The notes beneath the pieces were generated by a model that did not search any database, was not told the origin of the DNA, and worked only from the letters and a program-made list of their open reading frames with translations. 47,220 bases of DNA, from NCBI GenBank assembly GCA_003104935.1, contig PQAE01000007.1, forward strand, positions 1 to 47,220, written 5' to 3'. This document shows positions 15,681 to 24,435 of the stretch, piece after piece. The DNA is from Parcubacteria group bacterium. GTDB lineage: Bacteria > Patescibacteriota > Patescibacteriia > UBA1558 > GWA2-36-10. The translations under genes and the position numbers were made by a program. The first letter of the stretch is position 1. The number at the start of each line of letters is the position of its first letter.

Positions 15681-15706
15681 ATTAGGCCGGTTTATTCAAT
15701 TGTCAA
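15679..15706 (-). promoter_or_regulatory. candidate promoter for the structured RNA
   Basis: A consensus -35 TTGACA (15706-15701) with a poor -10 TAATAG at 16-bp spacing on the minus strand. Transcription from here would begin at about 15672. The rest of 15707-15872 shows no gene. Confidence 0.35.
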
Positions 15707-15872
15707 TGACATTTTACCTCCAAATTTGGCAAAAGTCCACTCTATCATAATGCATCATAAGAATTTTGCTAAGCTTTAGTTATCGACATACTTAACTATA
15801 ATTACAGATATTAAAATGGACACTTTTGCAAGTGCCGCTTTATATACATTTTAATTTAATTTTGACGTTCAT

Positions 15873-15884
15873 CGTGCTAGCACG
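15873..15884. other. 12-bp perfect palindrome beside tRNA-Ser
   Basis: CGTGCTAGCACG lies four bases beyond the encoded CCA end of tRNA-Ser. It could be a weak terminator or a protein-binding palindrome. Confidence 0.4.
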
Positions 15885-15887
15885 AAG

Positions 15888-15980
15888 TGGCGGAGAGGGA
15901 GGGATTCGAACCCTCGACCCCAATATAATCAGGGTAACACCTTAGCAGGGTGCCGCTTTCGACCACTCAGCCACCTCTCC
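15888..15980 (-). tRNA. tRNA-Ser(GCT)
   Basis: A class II tRNA: acceptor stem GGAGAGG/CCTCTCC, a D arm starting GCTGAGTGGTCGAAAGC, anticodon loop CTGCTAA with anticodon GCT (reads AGC/AGT), a long variable arm with a CCC/GGG stem, and a T arm GAGGG-TTCGAAT-CCCTC. The 3' CCA is encoded (15888-15890). I saw no duplicated tRNA 3' end elsewhere in the window, so there is no evidence that it serves as an integration site here. Confidence 0.97.
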
Positions 15981-16020
15981 ATAATGCTTAATAATAAGGA
16001 AAATTAAGCAGAATAGCTAT

Positions 16021-16049
16021 ATAATAATATAATCAGGCTTTTTTTTCAA
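16021..16049 (-). promoter_or_regulatory. promoter of tRNA-Ser
   Basis: On the minus strand TTGAAA (16049-16044), a 17-bp spacer and TATTAT (16026-16021). The tRNA 5' end is 40 bases further on. Confidence 0.5.
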
Positions 16050-16084
16050 GGGCCAAACTTTTATAGAGATTTTTTAAGTAATAT

Positions 16085-16092
16085 GTTATAAT
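16085..16092 (+). promoter_or_regulatory. extended -10 promoter of the 16114 gene
   Basis: The TG at 16085-16086 and TATAAT at 16087-16092 form an extended -10 box (TGTTATAAT, with the middle T shared). The -35 region is poor, as expected for this promoter type. Confidence 0.5.
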
Positions 16093-16113
16093 AAGGGTAA
16101 TTAACTATTACTT

Positions 16114-16674
16114 ATGTCCGAAGAAAAATACGAGGATCAAGAGCTGGGTCAAAAAGAGGGTAGCGAGTTGGAAACACTAACTCCCGAAGATACTAGCCCG
16201 GATTATGGAGGAATTTTGGCGGATTGGCACTTTGCCGAATCAGCTACCCATCAACGCGGTCGTCTCTGGTATATCATCTTTAGCCTGATTGTAGTGGCTC
16301 TTTTAGTGTTTTCCTATTTTAGCAAAAATCCCACCTTTGCTGTAATATTGGTGTTGGGACTAATTATCTATATTATCACTGAAAAGCGCGGTCCGACCAT
16401 CTTTCATCTCCTGGTGACGGAAGATGGACTGATAATCAATGATAAATTTACCAGTTACGAAGATCTGGACAGTTTTTATATCATTTACTTTCCGCCGCAA
16501 ATAAAAAATCTTTATATCCAACCCAAGGGTTCTTGGCGCCAGATTATCAACATCCACCTGAGCGATCAAAATCCGGTTGAAATCCGCCGCCTGCTACTCA
16601 AGTATTTGCGGGAAGACATTGAAAAAGAAGAAATGCCATTAAGCGACGGTCTGATTCACCGCCTGAAACTATAG
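16114..16674 (+). CDS. hypothetical membrane protein, 186 aa
   Basis: The N-terminal 45 residues are acidic and polar. Two adjacent hydrophobic helices (about residues 50-88, containing LWYIIFSLIVVALLVF and FAVILVLGLIIYIIT) form a hairpin. The C-terminal half, about 95 residues, looks like a small beta-rich cytoplasmic domain, perhaps PH-like, with GLIINDKFTSYEDLDSFYII. I do not recognise a named family. It has its own extended -10 promoter and an AT-rich terminator before recG, so it is probably monocistronic. Confidence 0.75.
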   Translation: MSEEKYEDQELGQKEGSELETLTPEDTSPDYGGILADWHFAESATHQRGRLWYIIFSLIVVALLVFSYFSKNPTFAVILVLGLIIYIITEKRGPTIFHLLVTEDGLIINDKFTSYEDLDSFYIIYFPPQIKNLYIQPKGSWRQIINIHLSDQNPVEIRRLLLKYLREDIEKEEMPLSDGLIHRLKL

Positions 16675-16697
16675 CCAAAAAAATAAAAAATAAAACA

Positions 16698-16726
16698 AAT
16701 AATCTGACTATTTTTTCAGATTATTT
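16698..16726 (+). terminator. AT-rich intrinsic terminator-like hairpin
   Basis: AAATAATCTGA and TCAGATTATTT form an 11-bp inverted repeat around a T-rich loop, 24 bases after the stop of the 186-aa gene and just before recG. Confidence 0.55.
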
Positions 16727-16740
16727 ATATTACCCTCTTT

Positions 16741-18819
16741 ATGCCCCTGGTGCCGCTGACTTTATCTCAACCTTTGGAAAATTTACACTCTATCGCCGCC
16801 AAGCTCAGCCGTAATTTTAAAAAAATGGAGCTGAAAACCGTCGGCGATCTCTTGTGGTACTTTCCTTTTCGCTATGATGATCTCAGCCGGATAAAAAAAG
16901 TCGGCGAAATTTCCGGTGAGGAAATAAACTCCATCCGCGTTACCATCACAAAAATAAAAACTTTTCGTTCCTGGAAGCATAAAATAACCATTACGGAAAT
17001 TGACGCCGGAGATGATAGCGGACAAATCAAAGCTACCTGGTTTCGCCAAAAATTTGTGGGTAAAACCCTCAAGGCGGGCGATGAAATATACCTCAGCGGT
17101 AAACCCCAACTCAAAAAAAATATCTGGCAATTTGCCGGCCCCCAATATGAAAAAGTAAAAGACCGACCCCTGCATAGCGCTCGCTTGGTGCCTATTTATC
17201 ATCTCAGCGGTCAAATCACCCAAAAACAATTGCGCTTTCTGATTGATCAGGCGCTTAAAAAAGCCCGCTACGATGAAGATCCTCTGCCGGCCAATCTGCT
17301 CAATGAAGAAAAATATCCCGGGCAACAGGAGGCTTTGCAACAAATACATTTTCCCGAGAGTGAAACTGATTTAAATCAGGCTGTGGCCCGATTAAAATTT
17401 CAGGAACTGCTCTATCTACAGCTCAAATACCAGCTGGCTAAAAACGATTATCAAAAGCAAGCCACCTACAGCATCATAGCCGATGAGACTGACCAGGACT
17501 TACTGTTGAAAACCTTGCCTTTTGAGCTTACCGACGGGCAAAAACAGGCGCTGGCGGAAGTGCTGGCCGATTTATCCAAAACCAGCCCCATGAACCGCCT
17601 GATTGAGGGCGATGTGGGCTCGGGTAAGACTATTGTGGCCTTGTTAGCTACGCTGGCAACCATCGGACAGGGATATCAGGTCGCACTGATGGCGCCGACC
17701 GAGATCCTGGCCGAACAGCATTTTAAAAATGCCCTAAAAATATTGCCGGCAAAATACCATGCGACCATCGGGCTCTACACGCACAGTCAAAATGTGCTCG
17801 GCCATCAAGCTAGTGCTTCTAAAAAAGAGATTTTAGAAAGTATCGCCGACGGCCACTGCCGACTGATCATCGGCACCCATAGTCTAATCCAGGAAAAAGT
17901 GGGCTTCCACAAATTGGCCCTGGCCGTCATCGACGAACAGCATCGCTTTGGAGTCAAACAAAGGCAAAAATTACGCAAAAAAAATACTAAGCAAAAAGCT
18001 CCTCATCTCCTCTCTCTGACGGCTACACCCATCCCCCGCAGTTTGGCCCTGACCCTCTACGGCGATCTGGACATCTCGCTGATCAGAGAAAAGCCGTTGG
18101 GTCGGCAGATCGTCAAAACTTTTTTGGTGCCGGAGAAAAAAAGAGCCGATGCTTATAAATTTATCTTAGAAAAGATAAACTTGAATCAACAAGTCTTTGT
18201 GATCTGCCCATTGATTGACGAGAGCGACAAGCTGGGCGTCAAATCCGTCACTAAGGAATATGAAAAATTAAAATCCAAGGTCTTTCCTCAGCAAGAAATC
18301 CGTTTTCTACATGGCAAGCTCAAGACTGAAGAAAAATCTCGGATTATGGCCGATTTTAAGCAAAACAAATTTCCCATTTTGGTATCTACCTCCGTCATAG
18401 AAGTGGGTGTTGATATCCCCGGAGCCACTCTGATGCTGATAGAAAGTGCCGAACGTTTCGGACTGAGCCAGTTGCACCAATTTCGCGGACGCATCGGCCG
18501 CAATGCTCTGGAGAGTTTTTGCCTGCTTTTTACCAGCGATGATTCGCACCTGCAAAAAGAACGCCTGCGGGCTCTGGCCACCAACAGTGACGGCTTCCGC
18601 CTGGCCGAGCTGGATCTGGAACTGCGCGGTGCCGGCGAGATCTTCGGCACCAGGCAGACCGGCCTGATGCCTTTGCGGATTGCCCGGCTGACCGATGCCG
18701 AGCTGATAAAAAAATCCCAGGACTGGGCGCGGAAATTAATCAGTGATCCAAAATACAAAACACAGCAGCAGTTACAAAAAATTCTGCTCCAGCTCAAAAC
18801 TGATATGCATCTGGAATAA
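16741..18819 (+). CDS. recG: ATP-dependent DNA helicase RecG
   Basis: A 692-aa superfamily 2 helicase of the usual RecG length. The N-terminal wedge/OB domain (about residues 60-150) precedes the helicase core. Walker A is EGDVGSGKT near residue 289-297. The Walker B box is DEQHRFG, diagnostic for RecG, and motif III is LTATPIPRSLALTLYGDLD. The second RecA domain carries STSVIEVGVDIPGA and QFRGRIGRN. RecG remodels stalled replication forks and Holliday junctions in the cytoplasm. It stands alone on +, ended by a strong terminator shared with the convergent secretion locus. ATG 16741 is the only good start; no Shine-Dalgarno site is seen. Confidence 0.95.
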   Translation: MPLVPLTLSQPLENLHSIAAKLSRNFKKMELKTVGDLLWYFPFRYDDLSRIKKVGEISGEEINSIRVTITKIKTFRSWKHKITITEIDAGDDSGQIKATWFRQKFVGKTLKAGDEIYLSGKPQLKKNIWQFAGPQYEKVKDRPLHSARLVPIYHLSGQITQKQLRFLIDQALKKARYDEDPLPANLLNEEKYPGQQEALQQIHFPESETDLNQAVARLKFQELLYLQLKYQLAKNDYQKQATYSIIADETDQDLLLKTLPFELTDGQKQALAEVLADLSKTSPMNRLIEGDVGSGKTIVALLATLATIGQGYQVALMAPTEILAEQHFKNALKILPAKYHATIGLYTHSQNVLGHQASASKKEILESIADGHCRLIIGTHSLIQEKVGFHKLALAVIDEQHRFGVKQRQKLRKKNTKQKAPHLLSLTATPIPRSLALTLYGDLDISLIREKPLGRQIVKTFLVPEKKRADAYKFILEKINLNQQVFVICPLIDESDKLGVKSVTKEYEKLKSKVFPQQEIRFLHGKLKTEEKSRIMADFKQNKFPILVSTSVIEVGVDIPGATLMLIESAERFGLSQLHQFRGRIGRNALESFCLLFTSDDSHLQKERLRALATNSDGFRLAELDLELRGAGEIFGTRQTGLMPLRIARLTDAELIKKSQDWARKLISDPKYKTQQQLQKILLQLKTDMHLE

Positions 18820-18822
18820 CAA

Positions 18823-18859
18823 ACAAAACCCCTGACTATAAGTCAGGGGTTTTGTTTTT
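18823..18859 (+). terminator. strong terminator between recG and the secretion locus
   Basis: A perfect 15-bp stem (ACAAAACCCCTGACT with its complement, 18823-18855) with a three-base loop and trailing T residues. It lies between converging genes and probably acts for both strands. Confidence 0.85.
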
Positions 18860-18868
18860 AATTATTTA

Positions 18869-19825
18869 TTAAGGTTTGCAGTCTTCTTGCGGAGTAGCAT
18901 CCGTCATGTTAGGATTGGTTTCAAGAACTCTGCGACAATAATCTCTGAACACTTCTCTGTTATTGCAACACCATTTGCCGCTATTATCATAATCACATTG
19001 ACTGCTATTATCACACCTGATATCAGTCAGATCTCTACACTTAGAATTACTCCAGCCGCATTCCTTATCAAAGATAACGCCGCCGACTATGGCCTGGCCC
19101 AGACATTTATTAGCGACGCACGAATCTGCGCTTTTATAAGAATCACAACTATTACTGGTCAGAAGATTACAACTAGTCGGCACACAAATACAACCACCCG
19201 TAGCATTTTCACCCGCAACCAGAATAGACTTGCAGGCCTGACCGTTTTTTGATTGGATGCAAGTCCAGTTTGTAGAATCGGCACACTTAGTCGGAACGCA
19301 ATTCAATGTATTAAAGGCCACAGTCTTTACTTCTATCGCCTCGCCGCCACAAAGAGGCACGGGGGTTAGATTTCCTAATGCTTGGGCGCAGGCCTTGTCC
19401 ATGCCGGGTATTTCTTGTATCGCTGTGACATTCAACTCATCAAAAGTGACTAAACGACCGCTAATCTGCGACATCAGGATATAACTGCCAAAGAGCAGAG
19501 CTAGGCCGATCAAAACTCCGCTGATGGTGTGCTTGGCTTGGGCGATTTTGTCCAGGCGTCCGGCGGCCATCAGCCACTCCCAACCGGCGTAAACCAGCAT
19601 AAACATAGCCACAAAGCCGGCAAAGGTAGCCCCATATTGGTAGAGTGCCACGATATACTGGCCGATAGAAGCCCCGGTTATCGGCACCGAAGGAGCGTCA
19701 AAAACCGTATTGGGAATTTTGACATTTGGCTCAAATGGTATAGAAGCCGCGTAAATCGCCGGTGCCACCAGCAAAAAGACAGCCGACAACAATACCGTTA
19801 TTAATAAAACTTTTTTATTTCTCAT
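18869..19825 (-). CDS. VirB2/TrbC-like pilin with Cys-rich C-terminal extension
   Basis: A 318-aa exported protein. A signal peptide is present (residues about 1-27, cleavage plausible after AIYA). Two membrane helices with a short polar turn follow (about 52-80 and 95-120; YAGWEWLMAAGR, then KHTISGVLIGLALLFGSYIL), the arrangement of TrbC/VirB2-type pilins and of the Pfam T4SS pilin family. Unlike ordinary pilins of about 100 residues, it continues with about 175 residues containing 20 cysteines, so the exposed part is probably heavily disulfide-bonded. It is the last gene of a minus-strand block with VirB4, TraC-like and PrgI proteins. Function as an appendage subunit is inferred. Confidence 0.72.
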   Translation of the reverse strand: MRNKKVLLITVLLSAVFLLVAPAIYAASIPFEPNVKIPNTVFDAPSVPITGASIGQYIVALYQYGATFAGFVAMFMLVYAGWEWLMAAGRLDKIAQAKHTISGVLIGLALLFGSYILMSQISGRLVTFDELNVTAIQEIPGMDKACAQALGNLTPVPLCGGEAIEVKTVAFNTLNCVPTKCADSTNWTCIQSKNGQACKSILVAGENATGGCICVPTSCNLLTSNSCDSYKSADSCVANKCLGQAIVGGVIFDKECGWSNSKCRDLTDIRCDNSSQCDYDNSGKWCCNNREVFRDYCRRVLETNPNMTDATPQEDCKP

Positions 19826-19906
19826 AGCCAGTTATAAATTATTGTTACCTTTTATTAAACCCTTTAGAAATATAGCCAGAATTTCTAATTCTAAAAAGCT
19901 CCTAAA

Positions 19907-21127
19907 TTATTTTAACCTGATACTTTGTAAAGTACCAGTATTTTTATCTACGAAATATAACCTGGTGCCGTCGCTAGAGACCGAAAGATTATAGGCGCTA
20001 TAACTGCCTCTAGCCCCCACCGGACTGGCAATCAAATTTTTGACGCCGGTGTTGAGATCAATACTGTAAAAATTATCCGGATACTTGGAGGCGATTTCTG
20101 GATAGAGCCCGGCGCCGCGGGGCAGACCCTGCGGCACAGCGCAAATCATGGAGTCGCCCCCGCCAAAAGCGCACTTGTCCGGCCAGGTGGAGACATTAAG
20201 TGCGACTTTGAGATCGCCCAGTTCGCTGGTGCGGCCCTGGGTCACCCACATGGTCGGATTATAATCAGTGGCGTCGCTATAGACGCTATAAATCAATCGT
20301 TCGCCACCCGGTGACCACTTGGACTCAAAACCGGATCCGCTAACCACAAAAGATTTAAAATTTTCTCCGTTTAACCCGATGGGAAAAACTTCCTGTCGCT
20401 GGCTGTCATAGTGCGTCGTGTACAAAGCGGCGATCTGGTTGTCGGGCGAAAAACCGATTTGCGTATTATAAGATTGGTCGCCCAGAGGTTCGATCAAAAA
20501 CATACCGGAGCCATCGTCTTTGGCGGCTACCACCCAATTATTATCATCGCTACCGCCCATCCACTTGGCCGATATCTGGCCGCCGTCAGTACTAAAGGAA
20601 AAATCCTCCAGTTCCAGAGGAAGGGTTACTTGCTTGCCGGTTTTAAAATTATACAAAATATTGGATCCGTCCGGATATTCTAAAATCGCCTTATCCCCCT
20701 TACCGGACCAGGTGATGCTCTGGACTTGAAAAAACTTTTTGTCCGACAGAGGCACGAGTTGACCCTTGTCACCAATTTTGAAAAATTGCTGGCTGTTCTG
20801 ATTATAAAACGACAAACCGTCCGGGCTGGCATCCAATCCGGAAATGTTGCCTTGGGCGACTTCCGTGACGGCAGTGAGTCCGCCGGTCGCTACCGGAGAA
20901 ACCTTATCTGTGACATATTGTTGCCAGGGCAGGCCATTGACGTCGTTGGCTAGTCCGTTGACCACGGTGATATTGCCCGGACCGATATCCGGGATATTGC
21001 CCGCATTAAATCCGCCCGGTCCGGTGCCTGGCTCCGGAGTACGGAAAAAAACCCAATACAAGCCAAAACCAATACCTAACACAAAAAATATAAAGAGTAA
21101 AACGATTAGCAATTTTTTATAATTCAT
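19907..21127 (-). CDS. membrane-anchored beta-propeller-like protein
   Basis: A 406-aa protein with one N-terminal membrane helix (residues about 5-28, LLIVLLFIFFVLGIGFGLYW), a Pro/Gly-rich spacer and a beta-rich domain. The domain repeats blade-like phrases such as ISGLDASPDGLSFY, SFSTDGGQISAKWMGG, WSPGGERLIYSVYSD and VSSDGTRLYFVD, which resemble TolB/WD40-like propeller blades. It therefore probably presents a propeller outside the membrane. Its place between the pilin-like gene and other secretion genes suggests a structural or substrate-sensing part of the apparatus. It is not a canonical T4SS component. No enzyme motif is visible. Confidence 0.72.
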   Translation of the reverse strand: MNYKKLLIVLLFIFFVLGIGFGLYWVFFRTPEPGTGPGGFNAGNIPDIGPGNITVVNGLANDVNGLPWQQYVTDKVSPVATGGLTAVTEVAQGNISGLDASPDGLSFYNQNSQQFFKIGDKGQLVPLSDKKFFQVQSITWSGKGDKAILEYPDGSNILYNFKTGKQVTLPLELEDFSFSTDGGQISAKWMGGSDDNNWVVAAKDDGSGMFLIEPLGDQSYNTQIGFSPDNQIAALYTTHYDSQRQEVFPIGLNGENFKSFVVSGSGFESKWSPGGERLIYSVYSDATDYNPTMWVTQGRTSELGDLKVALNVSTWPDKCAFGGGDSMICAVPQGLPRGAGLYPEIASKYPDNFYSIDLNTGVKNLIASPVGARGSYSAYNLSVSSDGTRLYFVDKNTGTLQSIRLK

Positions 21128-21136
21128 ATAATAATC

Positions 21137-21808
21137 TTAAAAAATAATGTCCAATAGTTGCTGACCGAAAATACCGAGAGTTATTGTAGGCCCCATGGCG
21201 ATCAGGATGACCAAAAAAAAGAGCAAAAAAAGCAATAATATCGCTAACAGTATAATGATGGACAATAAGCCCCAGATGATAATCTCACCCAGAGAAAGCT
21301 TTGGCACATTGGCCTTTGCTAGCCAATTACCCGCAATAAACTGAAAGGTCATAATCAAATAGGTTACTATTATACCTACCAGTGTCAGGGCGCTTCCAAT
21401 CTTGGCGATTTTTAAGCGGCTAGCCAGACGAGCGACCGCCTCTTGGGATTTTTTTACTGCTTCCTTTTTCAGACGATCAACGGCTTCTTTTCCGGCTTGA
21501 CCACCACCTTTTTCAGTCTGTTGCTCTTCCTGGGCCTCCAGATCTTCTATCTCCTCTTCTTCCTCTTCCTCTTCAGCTACTTGTTCAACTTCCTGCTCGG
21601 CTTGCTCGGTCATAGCTACTTCTTCCTGCTCCTCACTACCGACATCTTCATCTGCTACATCATCTTCTTGAATGTAATCATCCTCTGTTTGGTCATCGGC
21701 CGGCTGACTCTCGGCCTCCGGCGTCACTAAGCGGGGCAGACGCCGCGACTGATTCAGCTCACGCCAATAGCCCTTTTCAACTGCCAAATTTTCCGCGGCC
21801 GTAGCCAT
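21137..21808 (-). CDS. hypothetical acidic coiled-coil membrane protein
   Basis: About 223 aa starting MATAAENLAVEKGYW. An upstream in-frame ATG at 21841 would overlap the previous gene by 32 bp, so I prefer 21808. The N-terminal half is a very acidic, Glu/Gln-rich segment with predicted coiled coil, followed by a lysine-rich helix. The C-terminal half has two membrane helices (IGSALTLVGIIVTYLIMTF, then IIWGLLSIIILLAILLLF). No family is recognised. It abuts the neighbouring genes, so it belongs to the secretion operon. A scaffolding role at the membrane is a guess. Confidence 0.65.
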   Translation of the reverse strand: MATAAENLAVEKGYWRELNQSRRLPRLVTPEAESQPADDQTEDDYIQEDDVADEDVGSEEQEEVAMTEQAEQEVEQVAEEEEEEEEIEDLEAQEEQQTEKGGGQAGKEAVDRLKKEAVKKSQEAVARLASRLKIAKIGSALTLVGIIVTYLIMTFQFIAGNWLAKANVPKLSLGEIIIWGLLSIIILLAILLLFLLFFLVILIAMGPTITLGIFGQQLLDIIF

Positions 21809-21809
21809 C

Positions 21810-22367
21810 TTATTTTTTATCCTGCCATTTAGCGGCATCAACTACCCAGCCGGCTGTGCCCTTGACTACCGATATTTTGATGTCCTGATAATAAACATTT
21901 TCCCTGGCTTGGGCATCAGTCTCGATGCGCTGGGTGCCGACCATGACCTCCGCGTTATTACCGGATTGCGACAAAATATCCGCCGATAAACTCTTGGTGG
22001 TAATACCGCTAAACTGCTCGGCGGCTTTGAGCTCAATACTCTGCAGATAGGCCGTCATTTTGTCAGAGCTGAGAGGTAATAACTCCTGCAAATTGTGCCC
22101 CAGATTATCGGTTGACCAGGAGCCGAAACGCGAAGCAAAATTTTTCGCCAGTTCTTTGATCTGAAACTCAATCTCAGTATCCGCAGGCGGCCGGTCCGGT
22201 TGATACTCCAGATCGGCGCTGGGGACTTTTAGAACCGGCGCATTTTCTATCGGCTCACCAGGTACATTTGACGGCCCCTGACTCAAACGCAGGATTAAAA
22301 ATAATACTCCGATCAGTACCAGGATGATAATAGCAATAATTATTTTTTTTCTTCTTTTGCTGTCCAT
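21810..22367 (-). CDS. VirB8-like or NTF2-like anchored protein
   Basis: A 185-aa protein with a basic start, one N-terminal membrane helix (IIIAIIILVLIGVLFLIL) and an extracytoplasmic domain of about 130 residues. The domain alternates helices (IEFQIKELAKNFASRFGSW) and strands ending in KGTAGWVVDAAKWQDK. The layout and the final strand pattern are like VirB8/NTF2-fold assembly factors of type IV secretion systems, but sequence motifs are weak, so the assignment is tentative. It is located between the acidic membrane protein and VirB4, consistent with a T4SS role. Confidence 0.55.
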   Translation of the reverse strand: MDSKRRKKIIIAIIILVLIGVLFLILRLSQGPSNVPGEPIENAPVLKVPSADLEYQPDRPPADTEIEFQIKELAKNFASRFGSWSTDNLGHNLQELLPLSSDKMTAYLQSIELKAAEQFSGITTKSLSADILSQSGNNAEVMVGTQRIETDAQARENVYYQDIKISVVKGTAGWVVDAAKWQDKK

Positions 22368-22400
22368 AAAATATTATTAAATTTTATTTCAACTAATAAA

Positions 22401-24425
22401 TCAACGGCTGGCCATGGGGCCGGACATCTGGTTGGCGGCCTGATTAGCGGTCAGCGGGCGGCCGGTCATCAGGTTGGCACGGCTGGGGCCGGAAAATTCC
22501 CCGGAATTTTCCGCAATCATCGCTTCTTCAAATTCCTTTTTGGCTTCCTCTATTTCCAAAAGCTGACGCGGATCCGAAGTGATGATCTGATGCTCGGCAT
22601 AAGAGGCCTGCACTTTGATGGCGGCGTGTTTATTGCCGGCAAAGAAAATGCCCTCGCCCAAACCGGATTCTAAAAGCAAATATTTTTCCCCTTCGGTAAG
22701 CATAAAAGTTTTTTGGATCAGATTGACAGCGGCCGGAGATTGTTTGAGTAGTAGCTGGATAGAAGAATTGGTCACGATAGCATTGCCATAGGGAGAAGTT
22801 AAAAAGTCGTTGACATCTTGCGTGATGGTGGTCACTCCCAGATAGTACTTGCGGCAACGCTTGACTAGAGCAAACATAAACTTGGCGCTATCCTCGTGAC
22901 GCATCATAATCCAGGCCTCATCAACCACTAGGATGCGGCGCTTCATCTCGCTACGGATAATATTCCAAATATAATTTATGACGACATACATAGCGATCGG
23001 CCGTAGCTCGTCTTCCAGGTCGCGAATGCTGAAAATAATCAACTGATTATCCACTCTGATATTTGTCGGGCTATTAAATAATCCGGCAAAGGTGCCCTCA
23101 GTATATTTCTTGATGCGTAGAGCCATGTCCTCACCGCCTTCCATATTAAGCAGGATGTCTTCCAGGTCGGACATCAGGGGCGGCGTAATGTTGGACAGGT
23201 CGCTAGAGGCGCTGATATCTTTTTTGGCATAAGTCTCTAAAATAGCCCTGTCCAGGATAGAATCTTCGGCGTTGGTGACATCACCGATCATCAACCGGAT
23301 CAAACCCTTGAGGGTAATCACCGCGCTACGCAGGATGTCTTCCGGTTTGGTATCGCCGCCTATGCCTCGGGGCAAATCAAAAGGATTTAGTTTGCTTTCC
23401 GAGTTTAAAGAAACATTGATGTAAGCGCCGCTGACGGCTTCGGAGAGATGCTGGTATTCATTTTCCGGATCGATAACGATGACGTCGGTGCCGAGCATCA
23501 TCGCCCGTAAAATCTCCAGCTTAACGGCATAGCTCTTGCCGGCTCCAGAGGTGGCAAAAACCACCATATTGGCATTTTGCAGACTAAAGCGGTCAAAAAG
23601 GATCAAGCTATTATTGTGACGGTTGATACCGTATAAAATGCCGTCTTCCGAAGTCAGTTCCGAAGAAACAAAGGGAAAAGACGAGGCAATCGGTGAACTA
23701 TTCATATTGGTACTGATGGATAGTTCGTCGTTACCCAGAGGTAGCGTGGAATTGAATCCCTGTTCGCTCTGATAGAGCGCGCGTCGGGAATAAATCAATT
23801 GCATGCCAAGCAGATTTTCAATCTGGTCACTGGCCAGATTTAATTCTTCTTCACTTTTAGAGTACAAAGTGACATAAAGGGCAAATTGAAAAAATTTTTC
23901 CGTGCCCTGGGTCAAGCCGTCACGCAATCCTTCGATGTCGCGCAGAGCGGTCTCGGCGATCGGATCGCGCGGCGCACCTTTTTCATGATTAGCGATAATT
24001 TCCGCCTCCATAACTCCTACTTTGTTGCGCAATTGCTTTAAGACTAAAGCAATATCCATCGGGTAAAAAAACATAGCGATATCTAGAGTTAGACTTTCGT
24101 TGATAATCGGGGCAAACCAGCCGATAGTAACATAACGGGGATAAGTCATCACAAACATGGTGCGCACATAAAGATCATTGAGCATCAAATAGTGGCTCTC
24201 CACCCGCATCGCCGCCGGAGCGATGATGTCACGGATTGAAACTACGCCCTGCTGAAAAGCTTTTTCCTCCTCCAACAGCTGTTTGTGTTTGGATTCTTCT
24301 TCCCGGGCTAACTGCTTCTGCCGCTCTTGGTCCAACTGCAACATCGGATCGGGACGGGGCATTTCGCCCCCGGCCGGCGCCTGGGGGACATCAATCTGCT
24401 TTCTGATTTTGAAAATTTTAAACAT
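22401..24425 (-). CDS. virB4: VirB4/TraC-family conjugative-type ATPase
   Basis: A 674-aa cytoplasmic motor ATPase. The N-terminal part (about 1-260) is the TraC/CagE-like membrane-proximal region. The P-loop FATSGAGKSYAVK is near residue 290, followed by VIVIDPENEYQHL. The Walker B block RRILVVDEAWIMM is near residue 500, and a later TTITQDVNDFL matches the glutamine-containing helicase-like motif of VirB4/TrwB-type ATPases. VirB4 energises pilus assembly and substrate transfer. It sits next to a TraC-like and a PrgI protein, the usual trio in Gram-positive-type and CPR systems. The C-terminus is a short disordered tail. No relaxase or coupling protein gene is visible in the window. Confidence 0.88.
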   Translation of the reverse strand: MFKIFKIRKQIDVPQAPAGGEMPRPDPMLQLDQERQKQLAREEESKHKQLLEEEKAFQQGVVSIRDIIAPAAMRVESHYLMLNDLYVRTMFVMTYPRYVTIGWFAPIINESLTLDIAMFFYPMDIALVLKQLRNKVGVMEAEIIANHEKGAPRDPIAETALRDIEGLRDGLTQGTEKFFQFALYVTLYSKSEEELNLASDQIENLLGMQLIYSRRALYQSEQGFNSTLPLGNDELSISTNMNSSPIASSFPFVSSELTSEDGILYGINRHNNSLILFDRFSLQNANMVVFATSGAGKSYAVKLEILRAMMLGTDVIVIDPENEYQHLSEAVSGAYINVSLNSESKLNPFDLPRGIGGDTKPEDILRSAVITLKGLIRLMIGDVTNAEDSILDRAILETYAKKDISASSDLSNITPPLMSDLEDILLNMEGGEDMALRIKKYTEGTFAGLFNSPTNIRVDNQLIIFSIRDLEDELRPIAMYVVINYIWNIIRSEMKRRILVVDEAWIMMRHEDSAKFMFALVKRCRKYYLGVTTITQDVNDFLTSPYGNAIVTNSSIQLLLKQSPAAVNLIQKTFMLTEGEKYLLLESGLGEGIFFAGNKHAAIKVQASYAEHQIITSDPRQLLEIEEAKKEFEEAMIAENSGEFSGPSRANLMTGRPLTANQAANQMSGPMASR

Positions 24426-24435
24426 TATCTTATTT

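Noticed and set aside
15888-15980. tRNA-Ser as integration site of the left island
   Set aside because: I saw no second copy of the tRNA 3' end near the element, and large serine recombinases seldom use tRNA genes. The left boundary is outside the window, so this remains untested.
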